From assembly GCF_904846615.1 (NCBI RefSeq), contig NZ_CAJHBK010000001.1, positions 2,046,001-2,110,000 on the forward strand: DNA of 64,000 bases, written 5' to 3'. The DNA is from Psychrobacter sp. JCM 18902. GTDB taxonomy: Bacteria > Pseudomonadota > Gammaproteobacteria > Pseudomonadales > Moraxellaceae. Position 1 is the first letter of the stretch. Each line of letters opens with the position of its first letter. Below the pieces are notes generated by a model. The model saw only the letters and a program-made list of their open reading frames with translations, made no database searches and was not told the origin of the DNA. The position numbers were made by a program, and so were the translations under genes. Positions 28,488-37,527 of this stretch are shown here, piece by piece.

Positions 28488-30020
28488 CTATAAGCAGCTA
28501 GGCAAATGCAGCGCTGGATCTGACTCACGAGCATTCATCGCATCTTCAACCGTTAAGCCTAGTGCTTTGGCAACGCCTGCGCCATAAGCAGCATCACACC
28601 AGTTACAGTTGCGAATGTGGCGATACTGAATAAAGTTCGGCACACCAGCCATATTATTCGCTGTGTTTTCAAATAGCACTTGTTGTTGCTCAGCACTCAT
28701 CAAATTAAACAATGCGCGAGGTTGGCTAAAATAATCGCTATCGTCTTCACGGAAGTCATAATGCGCCGCATAGCCGTCAATTTTTAATGGTGGCTCAGCA
28801 TAATCAGGCTGCTCTTGCCACTGGCTAAAGCTGTTTGGCTCATAATGCGGGCGACTGCCATAGTTATCATCGACACGGCCTTGACCATCACGATGATTGC
28901 TCATCACAGGGCAGCGCGGCTTATTTACCGGAATCTGTTGATGATTGACACCGACACGATAACGCTGAGCATCGGCATAGTTAACCAAGCGGTTTTGTAG
29001 CATTTTATCCGGTGAAACGCTGATACCCGGTACTAAATTACTTGGGGCAAATGCAGCTTGTTCCACATCGACAAAGTAGTTGTCAGAGTTTTTATTTAAT
29101 TCAAACTCACCCACTTCAATCAGCGGATAATCATCTTTTGGCCATACTTTGGTCAAGTCAAACGGATGATAAGGAACGGTATCCGCCTCAGCTTCTGGCA
29201 TGATTTGCACATACATTTTCCATTTCGGGAAATCACCATTTTCGATGGCATCGTACAAGTCTTTTTGATGACTCTCACGATCAGAACCAACCACCTCTGC
29301 CGCTTCTGCGTCGGTTAAGTTCTTGATGCCTTGTTGCGTGCGGAAATGGAATTTTACCCAAAAACGTTCTTTGGCTTCATTCCAAAAACTATAGGTGTGC
29401 GAGCCAAAACCATGCATATTTCTGTACGAGGCTGGCAGACCGCGATCACTCATAACGATAGTAACTTGATGTAAGGCTTCAGGTAATAAAGTCCAAAAGT
29501 CCCAGTTGTTGGTCGCCGAACGCATATTGGTACGTGGATCACGTTTGACGGCTTTGTTTAGGTCTGGGAATTTGCGCGGATCACGTAAGAAGAACACAGG
29601 TGTATTATTTCCCACCATATCCCAGTTACCTTCTTCGGTGTAGAATTTCAAAGCAAAACCGCGAATGTCGCGCTCAGCATCAGCCGCGCCGCGCTCACCT
29701 GCGACGGTACTAAAGCGTGCAAACATCTCAGTCTGTTTACCCACTTCGCTAAAAATATCCGCACGGGTATATTTAGTGATGTCATTGGTCACGGTAAAAG
29801 TACCAAATGCGCCAGAGCCTTTGGCGTGCATACGGCGCTCTGGAATCACTTCACGGACGAAATTTCCTAACTTTTCATTGAGCCAAACATCTTGCGCCAA
29901 TAATGGGCCGCGTTTGCCTGCAGTCATGCTGTTTTGATTGTCTGCCACTGGTGCGCCATTGCCCATGGTCAATTGGGTCGGTGCATAAGGACATTTTTTA
30001 TCGCTCATATCATTGTTCAT
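28488..30020 (-). CDS. katA: Haem catalase
   Basis: A monofunctional haem catalase that disproportionates hydrogen peroxide. The active-site His region is [20 protein letters not shown], followed by [20 protein letters not shown] and the Asn region [14 protein letters not shown]. The proximal haem ligand is the Tyr in [13 protein letters not shown] near residue 345. At about 510 residues it is a small-subunit catalase without the extra flavodoxin-like domain of large ones. The ATG at 30020 is chosen because AGGAG lies 7 bp upstream; earlier Met codons up to 30059 are badly spaced. It has its own terminator. Confidence 0.96.
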   Translation of the reverse strand: MNNDMSDKKCPYAPTQLTMGNGAPVADNQNSMTAGKRGPLLAQDVWLNEKLGNFVREVIPERRMHAKGSGAFGTFTVTNDITKYTRADIFSEVGKQTEMFARFSTVAGERGAADAERDIRGFALKFYTEEGNWDMVGNNTPVFFLRDPRKFPDLNKAVKRDPRTNMRSATNNWDFWTLLPEALHQVTIVMSDRGLPASYRNMHGFGSHTYSFWNEAKERFWVKFHFRTQQGIKNLTDAEAAEVVGSDRESHQKDLYDAIENGDFPKWKMYVQIMPEAEADTVPYHPFDLTKVWPKDDYPLIEVGEFELNKNSDNYFVDVEQAAFAPSNLVPGISVSPDKMLQNRLVNYADAQRYRVGVNHQQIPVNKPRCPVMSNHRDGQGRVDDNYGSRPHYEPNSFSQWQEQPDYAEPPLKIDGYAAHYDFREDDSDYFSQPRALFNLMSAEQQQVLFENTANNMAGVPNFIQYRHIRNCNWCDAAYGAGVAKALGLTVEDAMNARESDPALHLPSCL

Positions 30021-30408
30021 AGTCATACTCCTGTGAATAGCAAATGGATTAAAGTACAAAATCTATTCTGAATACACTTCTATTAATAGTTCCAGAATAG
30101 TTGTCAGCTTGTTCGAAAAACGGTTTGTTTTTTTCATAGTAATGTCTAATGACAGTCATGTTCTGTGGTTAGATACTATTACAACCCATTACCGTTAATT
30201 TGTATAATTAATTAATTACATGCTTTCGTTTTGTTTTTCAGAACCACTTAACTTGTTTTTTACTCATCCAAATACTTTATTCCTTAGGATAGTTGTTATT
30301 AACAACGATAAATATTAACAGTGCAAGCACTCTCTATCAGCCTTGCTATCACTTTTTTAAAGCGAATTGACCATATTAAATAGAGCTTAATTAAATACCA
30401 CAGAGCAA
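30021..30408. other. Region upstream of the catalase gene with an inverted repeat
   Basis: About 390 bp without a gene. CTATTCTG (30063-30070) and CAGAATAG (30093-30100) form a perfect 8-bp inverted repeat around the palindrome CTATTAATAG (30080-30089), 43-80 bp upstream of the chosen katA start. GTTGTTATTAACAAC near 30292 is a second palindrome. The spacing does not fit the OxyR consensus, so the regulator is unknown. Confidence 0.5.
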
Positions 30409-31227
30409 TTAACGCGGCATCGGACGAATGGTCAAAATTTGCTCACTACGACCAAAAGGCCCATGAACGTCATGCAACACGGCGCTCGTTAAGCCAATGC
30501 CATCATTGCCATACTGCTGCACCGCTTCGATGCCAAGCCAGCGACCTTGCGGCGCGCGGTGCATATGAATTTGCAAATCCGTATTGGGAAACATCCATTC
30601 TAATTCTGACAAGCCAAGCCCAAGCCGAGGCACAACGCCATTGGCCGTATCGACCATGCCCAATAGATGCACCAAGTCATCAGTTTGCTTGCCCTCGATC
30701 ATCTCCACATCATTAGTGATCCAGACCATACCGCGTCCTGGGCGACGCTGCGTATCATCAGCGACCAAGCGCACACTCTCAATAAACCCGCCCGGCCAGC
30801 CTTTCATGTCTTCCCAAATGGGCAACTCTTCGGGCTTATGTAACGCTTTTTGGTCTTCAATGCCCGCAATCTCGCTGGTATCTTGGGTCATTAGACGCCA
30901 TGCCCGCGCAATAATCGCATCACGACCGCGACTGCTCATGACTGCTTCAATAAGCTCAATGGTCTTGCCCGGACGAATACAACGCGTGGTAATGGTAAAG
31001 TCATCCAGTGGAATCAATCCTAAGATATCTAGGCTAATGCGAGCGATACGCATGTTTTCTTGCGGCGCATAACCGTTTAGCTCAGCCGTGAGCAATCCTG
31101 TCGCTGGTGCCATATGCTGTTCATGCTCATTCCAAGCGCCTTGGGCATGTTTGGTTGGCTGATAATGTGCGACGTTGACGCCGTCTTCTCGCTGTTCGCG
31201 TTTGATAAAGTTATAATAAGCTGACAT
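30409..31227 (-). CDS. Thioesterase-family protein (TesB-like hotdog fold)
   Basis: The 272-residue protein looks like a double-hotdog acyl-CoA thioesterase: HMAPATGLLTAELN near residue 38, RISLDILGLIPLDDFTITTR near 63, RGRDAIIARAWRLM near 100, and a second half with VDTANGVVPRLGLGLSELEW and LQIHMHRAPQGRWLGIEAVQ. The last block, ending in DVHGPFGRSEQILTIRP, is the usual TesB-like signature. The substrate is unknown. AGGAC precedes the ATG. It starts 14 bp after the small gene at 31242, so the two probably form an operon. Confidence 0.85.
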   Translation of the reverse strand: MSAYYNFIKREQREDGVNVAHYQPTKHAQGAWNEHEQHMAPATGLLTAELNGYAPQENMRIARISLDILGLIPLDDFTITTRCIRPGKTIELIEAVMSSRGRDAIIARAWRLMTQDTSEIAGIEDQKALHKPEELPIWEDMKGWPGGFIESVRLVADDTQRRPGRGMVWITNDVEMIEGKQTDDLVHLLGMVDTANGVVPRLGLGLSELEWMFPNTDLQIHMHRAPQGRWLGIEAVQQYGNDGIGLTSAVLHDVHGPFGRSEQILTIRPMPR

Positions 31228-31241
31228 GACTGTCCTATGAT

Positions 31242-31487
31242 TTATTTGATAAGCTCTTGTTGTTTTAACTTAAGAACCTGTCGACTCTTAATGACAAAAA
31301 ATAATGCAACGACCATCGCGGCAATTAATACGCCATAAAAAACACTCTTTTCTCGCATAAAATGCAGAATATTACTGCCTAACACGAATCCCACCACGAG
31401 GATGACAAACAAATTCACTTTCAATTGTTTGTTAACCTCAGCGAGAGTGGCTTCTGCCAATACAAATCCTTTTTTTTGCTTTTTCAT
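31242..31487 (-). CDS. Small hypothetical membrane protein
   Basis: The 81 residues hold two membrane helices (LFVILVVGFVLGSNILHFM and VFYGVLIAAMVVALFFVI) flanked by basic segments (MKKQKKG at the start, KSRQVLKLKQQELIK at the end). Both termini should therefore be cytoplasmic. It lies between ispH and the thioesterase gene in the same direction with gaps of 52 and 14 bp. No function can be named. Confidence 0.7.
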   Translation of the reverse strand: MKKQKKGFVLAEATLAEVNKQLKVNLFVILVVGFVLGSNILHFMREKSVFYGVLIAAMVVALFFVIKSRQVLKLKQQELIK

Positions 31488-31539
31488 TTTGCGTTACCTA
31501 CTATACGTTACCTATTAGATGTCTTGTACAAAGCCTTAT

Positions 31540-32496
31540 CTACTTACCCACTTGGGTGACTGGGATACGCAAGGCTTTAGGCAGACTGAAAGTGACATTT
31601 TCTTCGATGCCTGATAGCTCACTCGGTAAATCGCCACCCCAATCTTGCAGCTGCTGTAGCACTTCTTGAATCAGTACTTCGGGTGCTGATGCGCCAGCGG
31701 TGACGCCGATACTCTGCACACCATCCAACCAGCTTTTATCCATCTCACTGGCATTATCGATTAAATACGCACGGCAATTCATCCGCTCAGCCAGCTCACG
31801 CAGACGATTAGAGTTTGATGAATTGGGCGAGCCGACCACCAAGACCACCTCACAGCGACTGGCTAAGTCTTTTACCGCATCTTGGCGGTTTTGCGTGGCA
31901 TAACAGATATCGTCTTTGCGCGGACCTTGAATACTAGGGAATTTTTCACGCAGTGCATCGATAACGCGCGCCGTGTCATCCATAGATAAGGTGGTTTGGG
32001 TAACAAATGCCAAACGTTCGGCATTTTGTACGCTCAATGCTGCCACATCGGCTTCGTTTTCAACCAAATGAATGTGACCGCCGTGGCGACGGTTAAAGCG
32101 CCCCATCGTGCCTTCCACTTCAGGATGTCCAGCATGCCCAATCAATACCGCATCCATACCCTCTTGCGCAAATTTAGCGACTTCGATATGTACCTTAGTG
32201 ACCAGCGGACAAGTGGCATCGAATACGGTCAAATCGCGGCGCTCAGCCTCATCTTCGACAGCTTTTGATACGCCATGAGCAGAAAAAATAACGATAGAGC
32301 CATCAGGCACTTCATGAAGTTCTTCCACAAAAACCGCACCGCGATTGGCCAAGTCAGAGACGACAAATTTATTATGTACCACCTCGTGACGGACATAAAT
32401 GGGCGGTTCAAAACGTGTCAATGCTTCGTTCACAATCGCAATCGCGCGATCCACACCAGCACAAAATCCACGTGGATTAGCAAGATAAATTTGCAT
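31540..32496 (-). CDS. ispH: 4-hydroxy-3-methylbut-2-enyl diphosphate reductase IspH
   Basis: IspH makes IPP and DMAPP in the last step of the MEP isoprenoid pathway, using a [4Fe-4S] cluster. All three cluster cysteines are present: [26 protein letters not shown] and [13 protein letters not shown]. The ENTM/SSNS region appears as [17 protein letters not shown], and the His residues in [11 protein letters not shown] and [14 protein letters not shown] are conserved. The ATG at 32496 gives 318 residues beginning [12 protein letters not shown], the usual start, with AGG 7 bp upstream; the first in-frame Met at 32511 has poor spacing. Confidence 0.97.
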   Translation of the reverse strand: MQIYLANPRGFCAGVDRAIAIVNEALTRFEPPIYVRHEVVHNKFVVSDLANRGAVFVEELHEVPDGSIVIFSAHGVSKAVEDEAERRDLTVFDATCPLVTKVHIEVAKFAQEGMDAVLIGHAGHPEVEGTMGRFNRRHGGHIHLVENEADVAALSVQNAERLAFVTQTTLSMDDTARVIDALREKFPSIQGPRKDDICYATQNRQDAVKDLASRCEVVLVVGSPNSSNSNRLRELAERMNCRAYLIDNASEMDKSWLDGVQSIGVTAGASAPEVLIQEVLQQLQDWGGDLPSELSGIEENVTFSLPKALRIPVTQVGK

Positions 32497-32834
32497 AAGA
32501 GGGCCTATCATTAGATAATTTATTATTAAAGCTTAAATACACAACATTACTGTCAAAAGCTTTAACTCAAAAATTGGGATGAATTCATTACGCTACTTTA
32601 GCATAATTTACTTTTATTGCCTTTGAAAATAGCACGGTACTAGAGGCTGTTTTAACTAGAAGCACACACATATTCATACGTTCAAAGTATTTATCCATAG
32701 TGGCAGCGTTAACTGCACTCAATGCACCAAAAACGTGATTTATACTAAGTCGCCCTATGCCATCTTTACGCCGCTTCGATGATAACAACTGATCAAAGGC
32801 GGCTTTAATTAAAATAAAAGCCACAAAAGCAGTT

Positions 32835-32840
32835 TATAAT
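32835..32840 (+). promoter_or_regulatory. Candidate -10 element upstream of gmk
   Basis: A consensus TATAAT on the plus strand. No good -35 lies 16-18 bp upstream, so this is weak as a promoter on its own. It would start a leader at about 32847, just before the hairpin at 32862. Confidence 0.4.
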
Positions 32841-32861
32841 AGTGCATCGATGACAATGTCT

Positions 32862-32892
32862 ATCGCCATACATGATGGCGATTTTTCTTTTT
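32862..32892 (+). terminator. Terminator-like hairpin in the gmk leader
   Basis: ATCGCCAT and ATGGCGAT form a perfect 8-bp stem with a 5-nt ACATG loop, followed directly by TTTTTCTTTTT. It has a plus-strand T-tract only. No plus-strand gene ends before it, and it lies about 90 bp upstream of the gmk start, so it could act as an attenuator. Confidence 0.75.
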
Positions 32893-32978
32893 ACCAGTTT
32901 TGAATTGTTTACTAAAACAGCTTTGGCTCTTTTACTCGCACAGATTTGACTAGCACACACTCCATTAGGACACATTGT

Positions 32979-33605
32979 ATGACAGGTTCATTATTTATTA
33001 TTACTGCCGCCTCAGGTACGGGCAAAACCTCACTGGTAAAGCAGCTACTTGCCACGACTAATGACTTAACCGTCAGCGTATCACACACCACGCGCACGCC
33101 ACGTCCCGGCGAGATTGATGGTCATCATTATCATTTTACCGACGTCGAAAAGTTTGTGACTGCCATCGGTGAAAACAAGTTTTTAGAACATGCTGAGGTC
33201 TTTGGTAATTACTATGGCACCTCGGAGCAAAGCGTGCGGACACAGTTAGAAGCAGGCGTCGATGTTATTTTAGAGATTGATTGGCAGGGCGCACTACAAG
33301 TCAAAAAAATCTTTACTGACGCCATTATGATTTTCATTTTACCGCCAAGTATTGCCACTTTACGTCAGCGCTTATCGACGCGTGGGCAAGATACTATGGA
33401 GGTAATAGAGCAACGTCTGGCTGGCGCAGTGACTGAGATGGCGCAATATGTCCATTTTGATTTTGTGATTATTAATGACAATTTTGAGGTCGCTTTGACT
33501 GAGCTAAAAGCCATTATCGTGGCGGACAGGCAGACGCTTAAGCGTCAACAGCAGCGGTATCATCGCACCATCAGCAATTTACTTAACAATAAAGTAGAAG
33601 AGTAA
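32979..33605 (+). CDS. gmk: Guanylate kinase
   Basis: Gmk phosphorylates GMP to GDP, an essential step in making GTP and (p)ppGpp. The P-loop [16 protein letters not shown] is at the N-terminus, followed by [20 protein letters not shown] and the [18 protein letters not shown]-binding region, then [15 protein letters not shown]. The ATG at 32979 gives 208 residues, the normal length, with AGGA about 9 bp upstream; a TTG at 32946 is in frame but unlikely. It heads the gmk-rpoZ-spoT-ridA block. Confidence 0.97.
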   Translation: MTGSLFIITAASGTGKTSLVKQLLATTNDLTVSVSHTTRTPRPGEIDGHHYHFTDVEKFVTAIGENKFLEHAEVFGNYYGTSEQSVRTQLEAGVDVILEIDWQGALQVKKIFTDAIMIFILPPSIATLRQRLSTRGQDTMEVIEQRLAGAVTEMAQYVHFDFVIINDNFEVALTELKAIIVADRQTLKRQQQRYHRTISNLLNNKVEE

Positions 33606-33649
33606 AGCAAGAGCGAAATACTACTGTCAACACAGTCGATGAGCGCTTA

Positions 33650-33673
33650 TTAATAGATACGTTAATAGACACG
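33650..33673. repeat. 12-bp tandem duplication
   Basis: TTAATAGATACG at 33650 followed by TTAATAGACACG at 33662, differing at one base. It lies between gmk and rpoZ, about 35 bp upstream of the rpoZ -10 element. Confidence 0.6.
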
Positions 33674-33703
33674 CAAAAAGCAACTACGCGGCTGGGCAAA
33701 AAA

Positions 33704-33712
33704 TGCTATAAT
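33704..33712 (+). promoter_or_regulatory. Extended -10 promoter of rpoZ
   Basis: TGCTATAAT, an extended -10 of the TGn-TATAAT type, 91 bp before the rpoZ ATG. No matching -35 is needed or seen. Confidence 0.55.
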
Positions 33713-33802
33713 GTCTCGCTATCCCCCTTTATATTTTGATATTATTTTTATTGAGTGGCGGGCAAGCTCCGTGACTAATAAAAACAACCGAGGTAGCTAC
33801 AT

Positions 33803-34063
33803 ATGGCACGAGTGACGATTGAAGATTGTTTGGATAATGTTGATAATCGCTTTGAACTGATTTTAGTGGCAAGCAAACGCGCACGTCAATTGGCCAAAGG
33901 TATCGCAGAACCATTGGTTGATGTGGATAATGACAAGCCTACGGTATTGGCATTGCGTGAAATCGCTGCTGGTAAAATCACTCGCGATATCCTAAATCAG
34001 CCAGAGCACAACTTTGCCACCAGTTCATTAGATTTGGCACTGTCAGGCGATCATGGTTTTTAA
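33803..34063 (+). CDS. rpoZ: RNA polymerase omega subunit
   Basis: Omega helps fold and hold the beta-prime subunit and contributes to ppGpp binding. The start [20 protein letters not shown] and the following [12 protein letters not shown] and [16 protein letters not shown] are the family signature. At 86 residues it is close to the usual size (about 90). GAGGTAG lies about 8 bp before the ATG. It is placed between gmk and spoT as in other gammaproteobacteria. Confidence 0.97.
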   Translation: MARVTIEDCLDNVDNRFELILVASKRARQLAKGIAEPLVDVDNDKPTVLALREIAAGKITRDILNQPEHNFATSSLDLALSGDHGF

Positions 34064-34475
34064 GACACTGTATTATTAAAATACCGCATTGAAGATTTGT
34101 CGTATGAAGCCTATAAAGCTAACCACTGCCTTATAAGACAAATACACACAGTGATGACATATTGACGAGAGACCACAGCATAGGCTGTGGTTTTTTGGTT
34201 GTAATGGCTGGTTGCTGTGATATTGCTTTGACTGTTTTAGTCACCATTTATACCTGAAAACCTACCATTGAGTTAGAATTTCTAAATTTTTATAGCACCT
34301 GTTCGCTTAGCAGTTGACATTGAATGCGATTTACGATTAATTAGAGGATGGTCTACCTATTTTTATCTTTTTTCTCGAAATTTTTTATATTGATAGTATT
34401 CCAGCATTCATTCAGTCACCATTTACCCGATAGACAGTCAGGCAAACAGGTAATGGAAAATAGGATCGTTACTTT
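34064..34475. other. rpoZ-spoT intergenic region
   Basis: About 410 bp with no gene. A rho-independent terminator at 34172-34196 ends rpoZ, so spoT probably has its own promoter in the AT-rich stretch after it, which I could not assign. Confidence 0.6.
34172..34196 (+). terminator. Rho-independent terminator of rpoZ
   Basis: ACCACAGC and GCTGTGGT form a perfect 8-bp stem with a 4-nt loop, followed by TTTTTT. Confidence 0.9.
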
Positions 34476-36674
34476 ATGAGTCAAACCTTACCCAAACTCA
34501 GCCATCATTTAGTCGATGAGGCTCAATACAATTTACTGCGCTCAGTAGGTTACCTCACTGCTGCTGAACGCCGTGATATTATTGATGCCTGTGAGTTCGG
34601 TGATATTGCGCACATCAAAGATAAGCGTAAATCAGGAGAGCCTTATATCACCCACCCGATTGCGGTGGCCGAGATACTGGCAGGTTTTCGTTTGGATCGA
34701 GATACGATTATTGCAGCGATTTTGCATGATACGGTCGAAGACACCGAGGTGAGCGATGAGCAGATTGAGCAGCGCTATGGCAAAATAGTGGCGAGACTGG
34801 TCGACGGTGTGACTAAGCTAAAATCATCCTCACACAATAAACAGCAAAACAAAGCAGCCACCTTTCATAAAATTTTGACAGCTACCCTTGCTGACCCACG
34901 CGTATTGATTATTAAGCTTGCTGACCGCTTACATAATATGTCGACACTGGATGCAGTACGCCCAGAAAAACAACGCACCACAGCACAAGAAACGTTGGAC
35001 TTTTATGTGCCGTTTGCGCGGCTAATGGGTCTTAATGATATTGCCGATTATATCGAGGTGCTCTGTTATCGTAATCTTGATTCTGACATGTACAACAAAC
35101 TGTCTGACAAGCTACTACAGCACGGACTTGGGCGTAACTTTCAAAGAGAGGCGATACATCGCTATTTAAGTATTGTCCTCAATAATTTGGGGTTGAATGG
35201 TCTGGTCAAAGTTTTAGACAATCGCGTGGTCATCTACCGTCAGTTTTTCCGCAATCGCGGTGAAATCAACGCTCTACTCCGTCATTATGCCTTTGAGATT
35301 GTCCTTGATAATGTCGAAGCCTGTGACAAGCTGGCCTATTACTTAATTAAAAAATACCAGATTGATGACTCTCATATCGCTGATAATATTCGTCGTCCGC
35401 TACCAGGTGGCAATCAATCACTCACGCTTATCTATGAGCGCGATAACGATGTCGTCAAAGTGACGATTTTGACCAAGCAAATGCAAAGCGCAGCGCGGCT
35501 TGGTGTCATTGGTGCAGAGCATGCCTCAGACGTTAGCCAATCGGTTATCCAAGCCTCATTACGCAATATGAAAGACTTGGTCGATGAAGACAGCTTAGAT
35601 GAAAATAGCCCAGACTTTTCAGCAGCAGTCTCTACCATTAATGAGCTGATGGATTACCTACACTCCAGTAAAATCATCTGCTATAGTCCAAAGGGTCGCG
35701 CTTATGAGCTACCACAAGGCGCAACCGCGCTAGACTTTGCTTACGCTGTCGGACCGATGGTCGGCAATGTAGCCGTTGGCGCCAATATCGATGGCAAAAA
35801 AGCCAAACTTGGCACGGTCGTTAAGAATGGGCAGCTGGTTGAAATAGAAGTCAATAGCCACTCAGAACCAAAAGCAGAATGGCTAGGATTTGTCGTGACC
35901 AATAAAGCGCGTGAAGAGATTTTGCGTTGGTTTAAAGACTTGTCTCCTGCTGATAAGCAACACCATGGTCAACAAGCCTTAGATCGGGCGCTAAAAACCT
36001 ATCAAAAAAGTCTCGATGACTTAACCGATAGTGATTGGAAAAACCTCACTGAATGGCGTGGCTTGACCGAAAAATCCGAACTATTTGAGCAAATAAGCTC
36101 TGGTACGTTACTACCACAGCTGGTGGTAACTCGCTTGTTTAGCGATGAAGTCAATGATTTACAAGCACAAGAACACAGTGATGATATGACCCAACCACAG
36201 CAGCTGATCGTCAATGCGTCTGGGGTTGAGCTTGATTTTGCCAATTGTTGTCATCCTATTTATGGTGACCCTATCGTCGGTCACTTGTCCCGTCACGGTC
36301 TGGTTGTTCATCGACACAAGTGCTTTTCACTTGACGATATTCGTAAAGACAATCCTTATCAGGTTATACAACTGCGCTGGCGTAATGACAAGGCCGTAAA
36401 ACAAGGTGACGCTGGCGAGCATGACATAAAAAATACCGGAAAGATTCGCTTTCCAGCCTATTTAAAACTATCTATTGCCCTCAGCGACGAACAAATTACT
36501 GAAGTCATCTATCATTTACGCCAACTAAATATAGGGGTAGAAAAAGTAGACGTGCGCAGTAGTGACACCATCATCCATATCATCGTTCGCAGTCGCAATC
36601 ATCTAGCTCAAGGCATTCGCGAGCTACGCTCCTTGCTAGGTTTCCCAAACATCATCAGGCTGTATCAGCTGTAG
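34476..36674 (+). CDS. spoT: SpoT-type (p)ppGpp hydrolase with a degenerate synthetase domain
   Basis: The N-terminal HD hydrolase domain is intact: YITHPIAVAEILAG, AAILHDTVEDTEVSD (HD at 84-85) and LIIKLADRLHNMSTLDA. The adjoining synthetase domain (about 240-370) has lost its catalytic signatures. The canonical ANGYQSLHT is GGNQSLTL here (311-318), and the EVQIRT strand reads KVTILT. A TGS domain (about 399-460), the Cys-His-rich region FANCCHPIYGDPIVGHL and a C-terminal ACT domain follow. This matches Moraxellaceae SpoT, reported to be hydrolase-only in Acinetobacter, so the protein should remove but not make (p)ppGpp. Length 732 residues. Confidence 0.95.
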   Translation: MSQTLPKLSHHLVDEAQYNLLRSVGYLTAAERRDIIDACEFGDIAHIKDKRKSGEPYITHPIAVAEILAGFRLDRDTIIAAILHDTVEDTEVSDEQIEQRYGKIVARLVDGVTKLKSSSHNKQQNKAATFHKILTATLADPRVLIIKLADRLHNMSTLDAVRPEKQRTTAQETLDFYVPFARLMGLNDIADYIEVLCYRNLDSDMYNKLSDKLLQHGLGRNFQREAIHRYLSIVLNNLGLNGLVKVLDNRVVIYRQFFRNRGEINALLRHYAFEIVLDNVEACDKLAYYLIKKYQIDDSHIADNIRRPLPGGNQSLTLIYERDNDVVKVTILTKQMQSAARLGVIGAEHASDVSQSVIQASLRNMKDLVDEDSLDENSPDFSAAVSTINELMDYLHSSKIICYSPKGRAYELPQGATALDFAYAVGPMVGNVAVGANIDGKKAKLGTVVKNGQLVEIEVNSHSEPKAEWLGFVVTNKAREEILRWFKDLSPADKQHHGQQALDRALKTYQKSLDDLTDSDWKNLTEWRGLTEKSELFEQISSGTLLPQLVVTRLFSDEVNDLQAQEHSDDMTQPQQLIVNASGVELDFANCCHPIYGDPIVGHLSRHGLVVHRHKCFSLDDIRKDNPYQVIQLRWRNDKAVKQGDAGEHDIKNTGKIRFPAYLKLSIALSDEQITEVIYHLRQLNIGVEKVDVRSSDTIIHIIVRSRNHLAQGIRELRSLLGFPNIIRLYQL

Positions 36675-36912
36675 TGCTGGTAACAAGGTGTAGTGCGCGT
36701 GATACATTGCTACCAACACTCACTCAATAGAACATTGAATAATGGATTTAGAAAATTTTAGAAATACCTGAGATAATGATAAACTGTGTTTTTTGATTTT
36801 TAACAAATAAACGTAGAGCGTGTCATCATTTGTATGGTGAAAAACAAGATGTAAATGATGAATAATGCGCCCTTACCTACCAAACCAGAAAAAGATAAAA
36901 AGGATATATAAT

Positions 36913-37293
36913 ATGACTCGTCAAACCATTCAAACTGATAAAGCCCCTGCTGCCGTTGGTACTTATTCACAAGCCGTCAAAGTCGGTAACACCGTCTATA
37001 TTTCAGGACAATTGGGTTTTGACCCTGATACCATGGAATTAAAAGAAGGTTTTAAAGCACAGGCTGAGCAAGTGTTCGAAAACATTAAAGCCATCTGTGA
37101 AGCGGCTGGTGGCAGCTTAAATGACGTAGTTAAATTTAACGTATCATTAACAGATTTGAATGATTTTGCGGCATTAAACGACGTGTTCGTTGCCAATCTA
37201 AGCGAGCCATATCCTGCTCGTGCAGCCGTCCAAGTAGCAGCGTTACCTAAAGGCGGTGTGGTCGAGATTGAGTCAATTTTATATATTGAGTAA
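36913..37293 (+). CDS. ridA: RidA family enamine/imine deaminase
   Basis: RidA hydrolyses reactive 2-aminoacrylate and related enamines formed by PLP enzymes. The start MTRQTIQTDKAPAAVGTYSQ, the middle VYISGQLGFDPDT and KAICEAAGG, and the end YPARAAVQVAALPKGGVVEI are diagnostic, including the Arg in PARAAV that binds the substrate carboxylate. The ATG at 36913 gives 126 residues, the normal size, with AAGGA about 9 bp upstream. A frame from 36865 adds 16 residues and is rejected. Its position after spoT is conserved. Confidence 0.96.
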   Translation: MTRQTIQTDKAPAAVGTYSQAVKVGNTVYISGQLGFDPDTMELKEGFKAQAEQVFENIKAICEAAGGSLNDVVKFNVSLTDLNDFAALNDVFVANLSEPYPARAAVQVAALPKGGVVEIESILYIE

Positions 37294-37394
37294 CTTAAGC
37301 CGTATCATCATGTAAATGGTAAGGCTTAATACATAGACGTACTTAATTTTCAAGTCGTTACGTCAAAAAAGCCACTGCTAAAAGGTAAGGCCAG

Positions 37395-37426
37395 AGTAAG
37401 CCCAAATATCACTATTTGGGCTTACT
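37395..37426 (+). terminator. Terminator-like hairpin after ridA
   Basis: AGTAAGCCCAAATA and TATTTGGGCTTACT form a perfect 14-bp stem with a 4-nt loop. The following GCTATTATTCTTAT is only partly T-rich. It separates ridA and priA. Confidence 0.7.
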
Positions 37427-37452
37427 GCTATTATTCTTATCAATATTACAAT

Positions 37453-37497
37453 CTAGTTATCTAAAAGCTGGTTATCTAAAAACTGTTTATCCAATAA
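37453..37497. repeat. 15-bp degenerate tandem repeat, three copies
   Basis: CTAGTTATCTAAAAG, CTGGTTATCTAAAAA and CTGTTTATCCAATAA at 37453, 37468 and 37483. The array ends 30 bp before the priA start codon. Confidence 0.8.
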
Positions 37498-37527
37498 ACC
37501 ATTTACCTGAAACTGGGAACGCATTTT

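Larger units (their letters stand above)
32497..32978. other. Divergent ispH/gmk intergenic region with a leader terminator
   Basis: About 480 bp between two divergent essential genes. It holds TATAAT at 32835-32840 and a hairpin with T-tract at 32862-32892, listed separately. A 78-codon minus-strand frame at 32588-32824 has no ribosome-binding site and no recognised domain and is not called as a gene. Confidence 0.6.

Noticed and set aside
30063..30100. OxyR binding site upstream of katA
   Set aside because: ATAG and CTAT tetranucleotides occur, but not with the repeated 7-bp spacing of the OxyR consensus.
32588..32824. A 78-codon minus-strand frame in the ispH-gmk gap, considered as a transposase remnant
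   Set aside because: No inverted repeats, no recognisable transposase motif and no ribosome-binding site; I cannot support it as a gene or a remnant.
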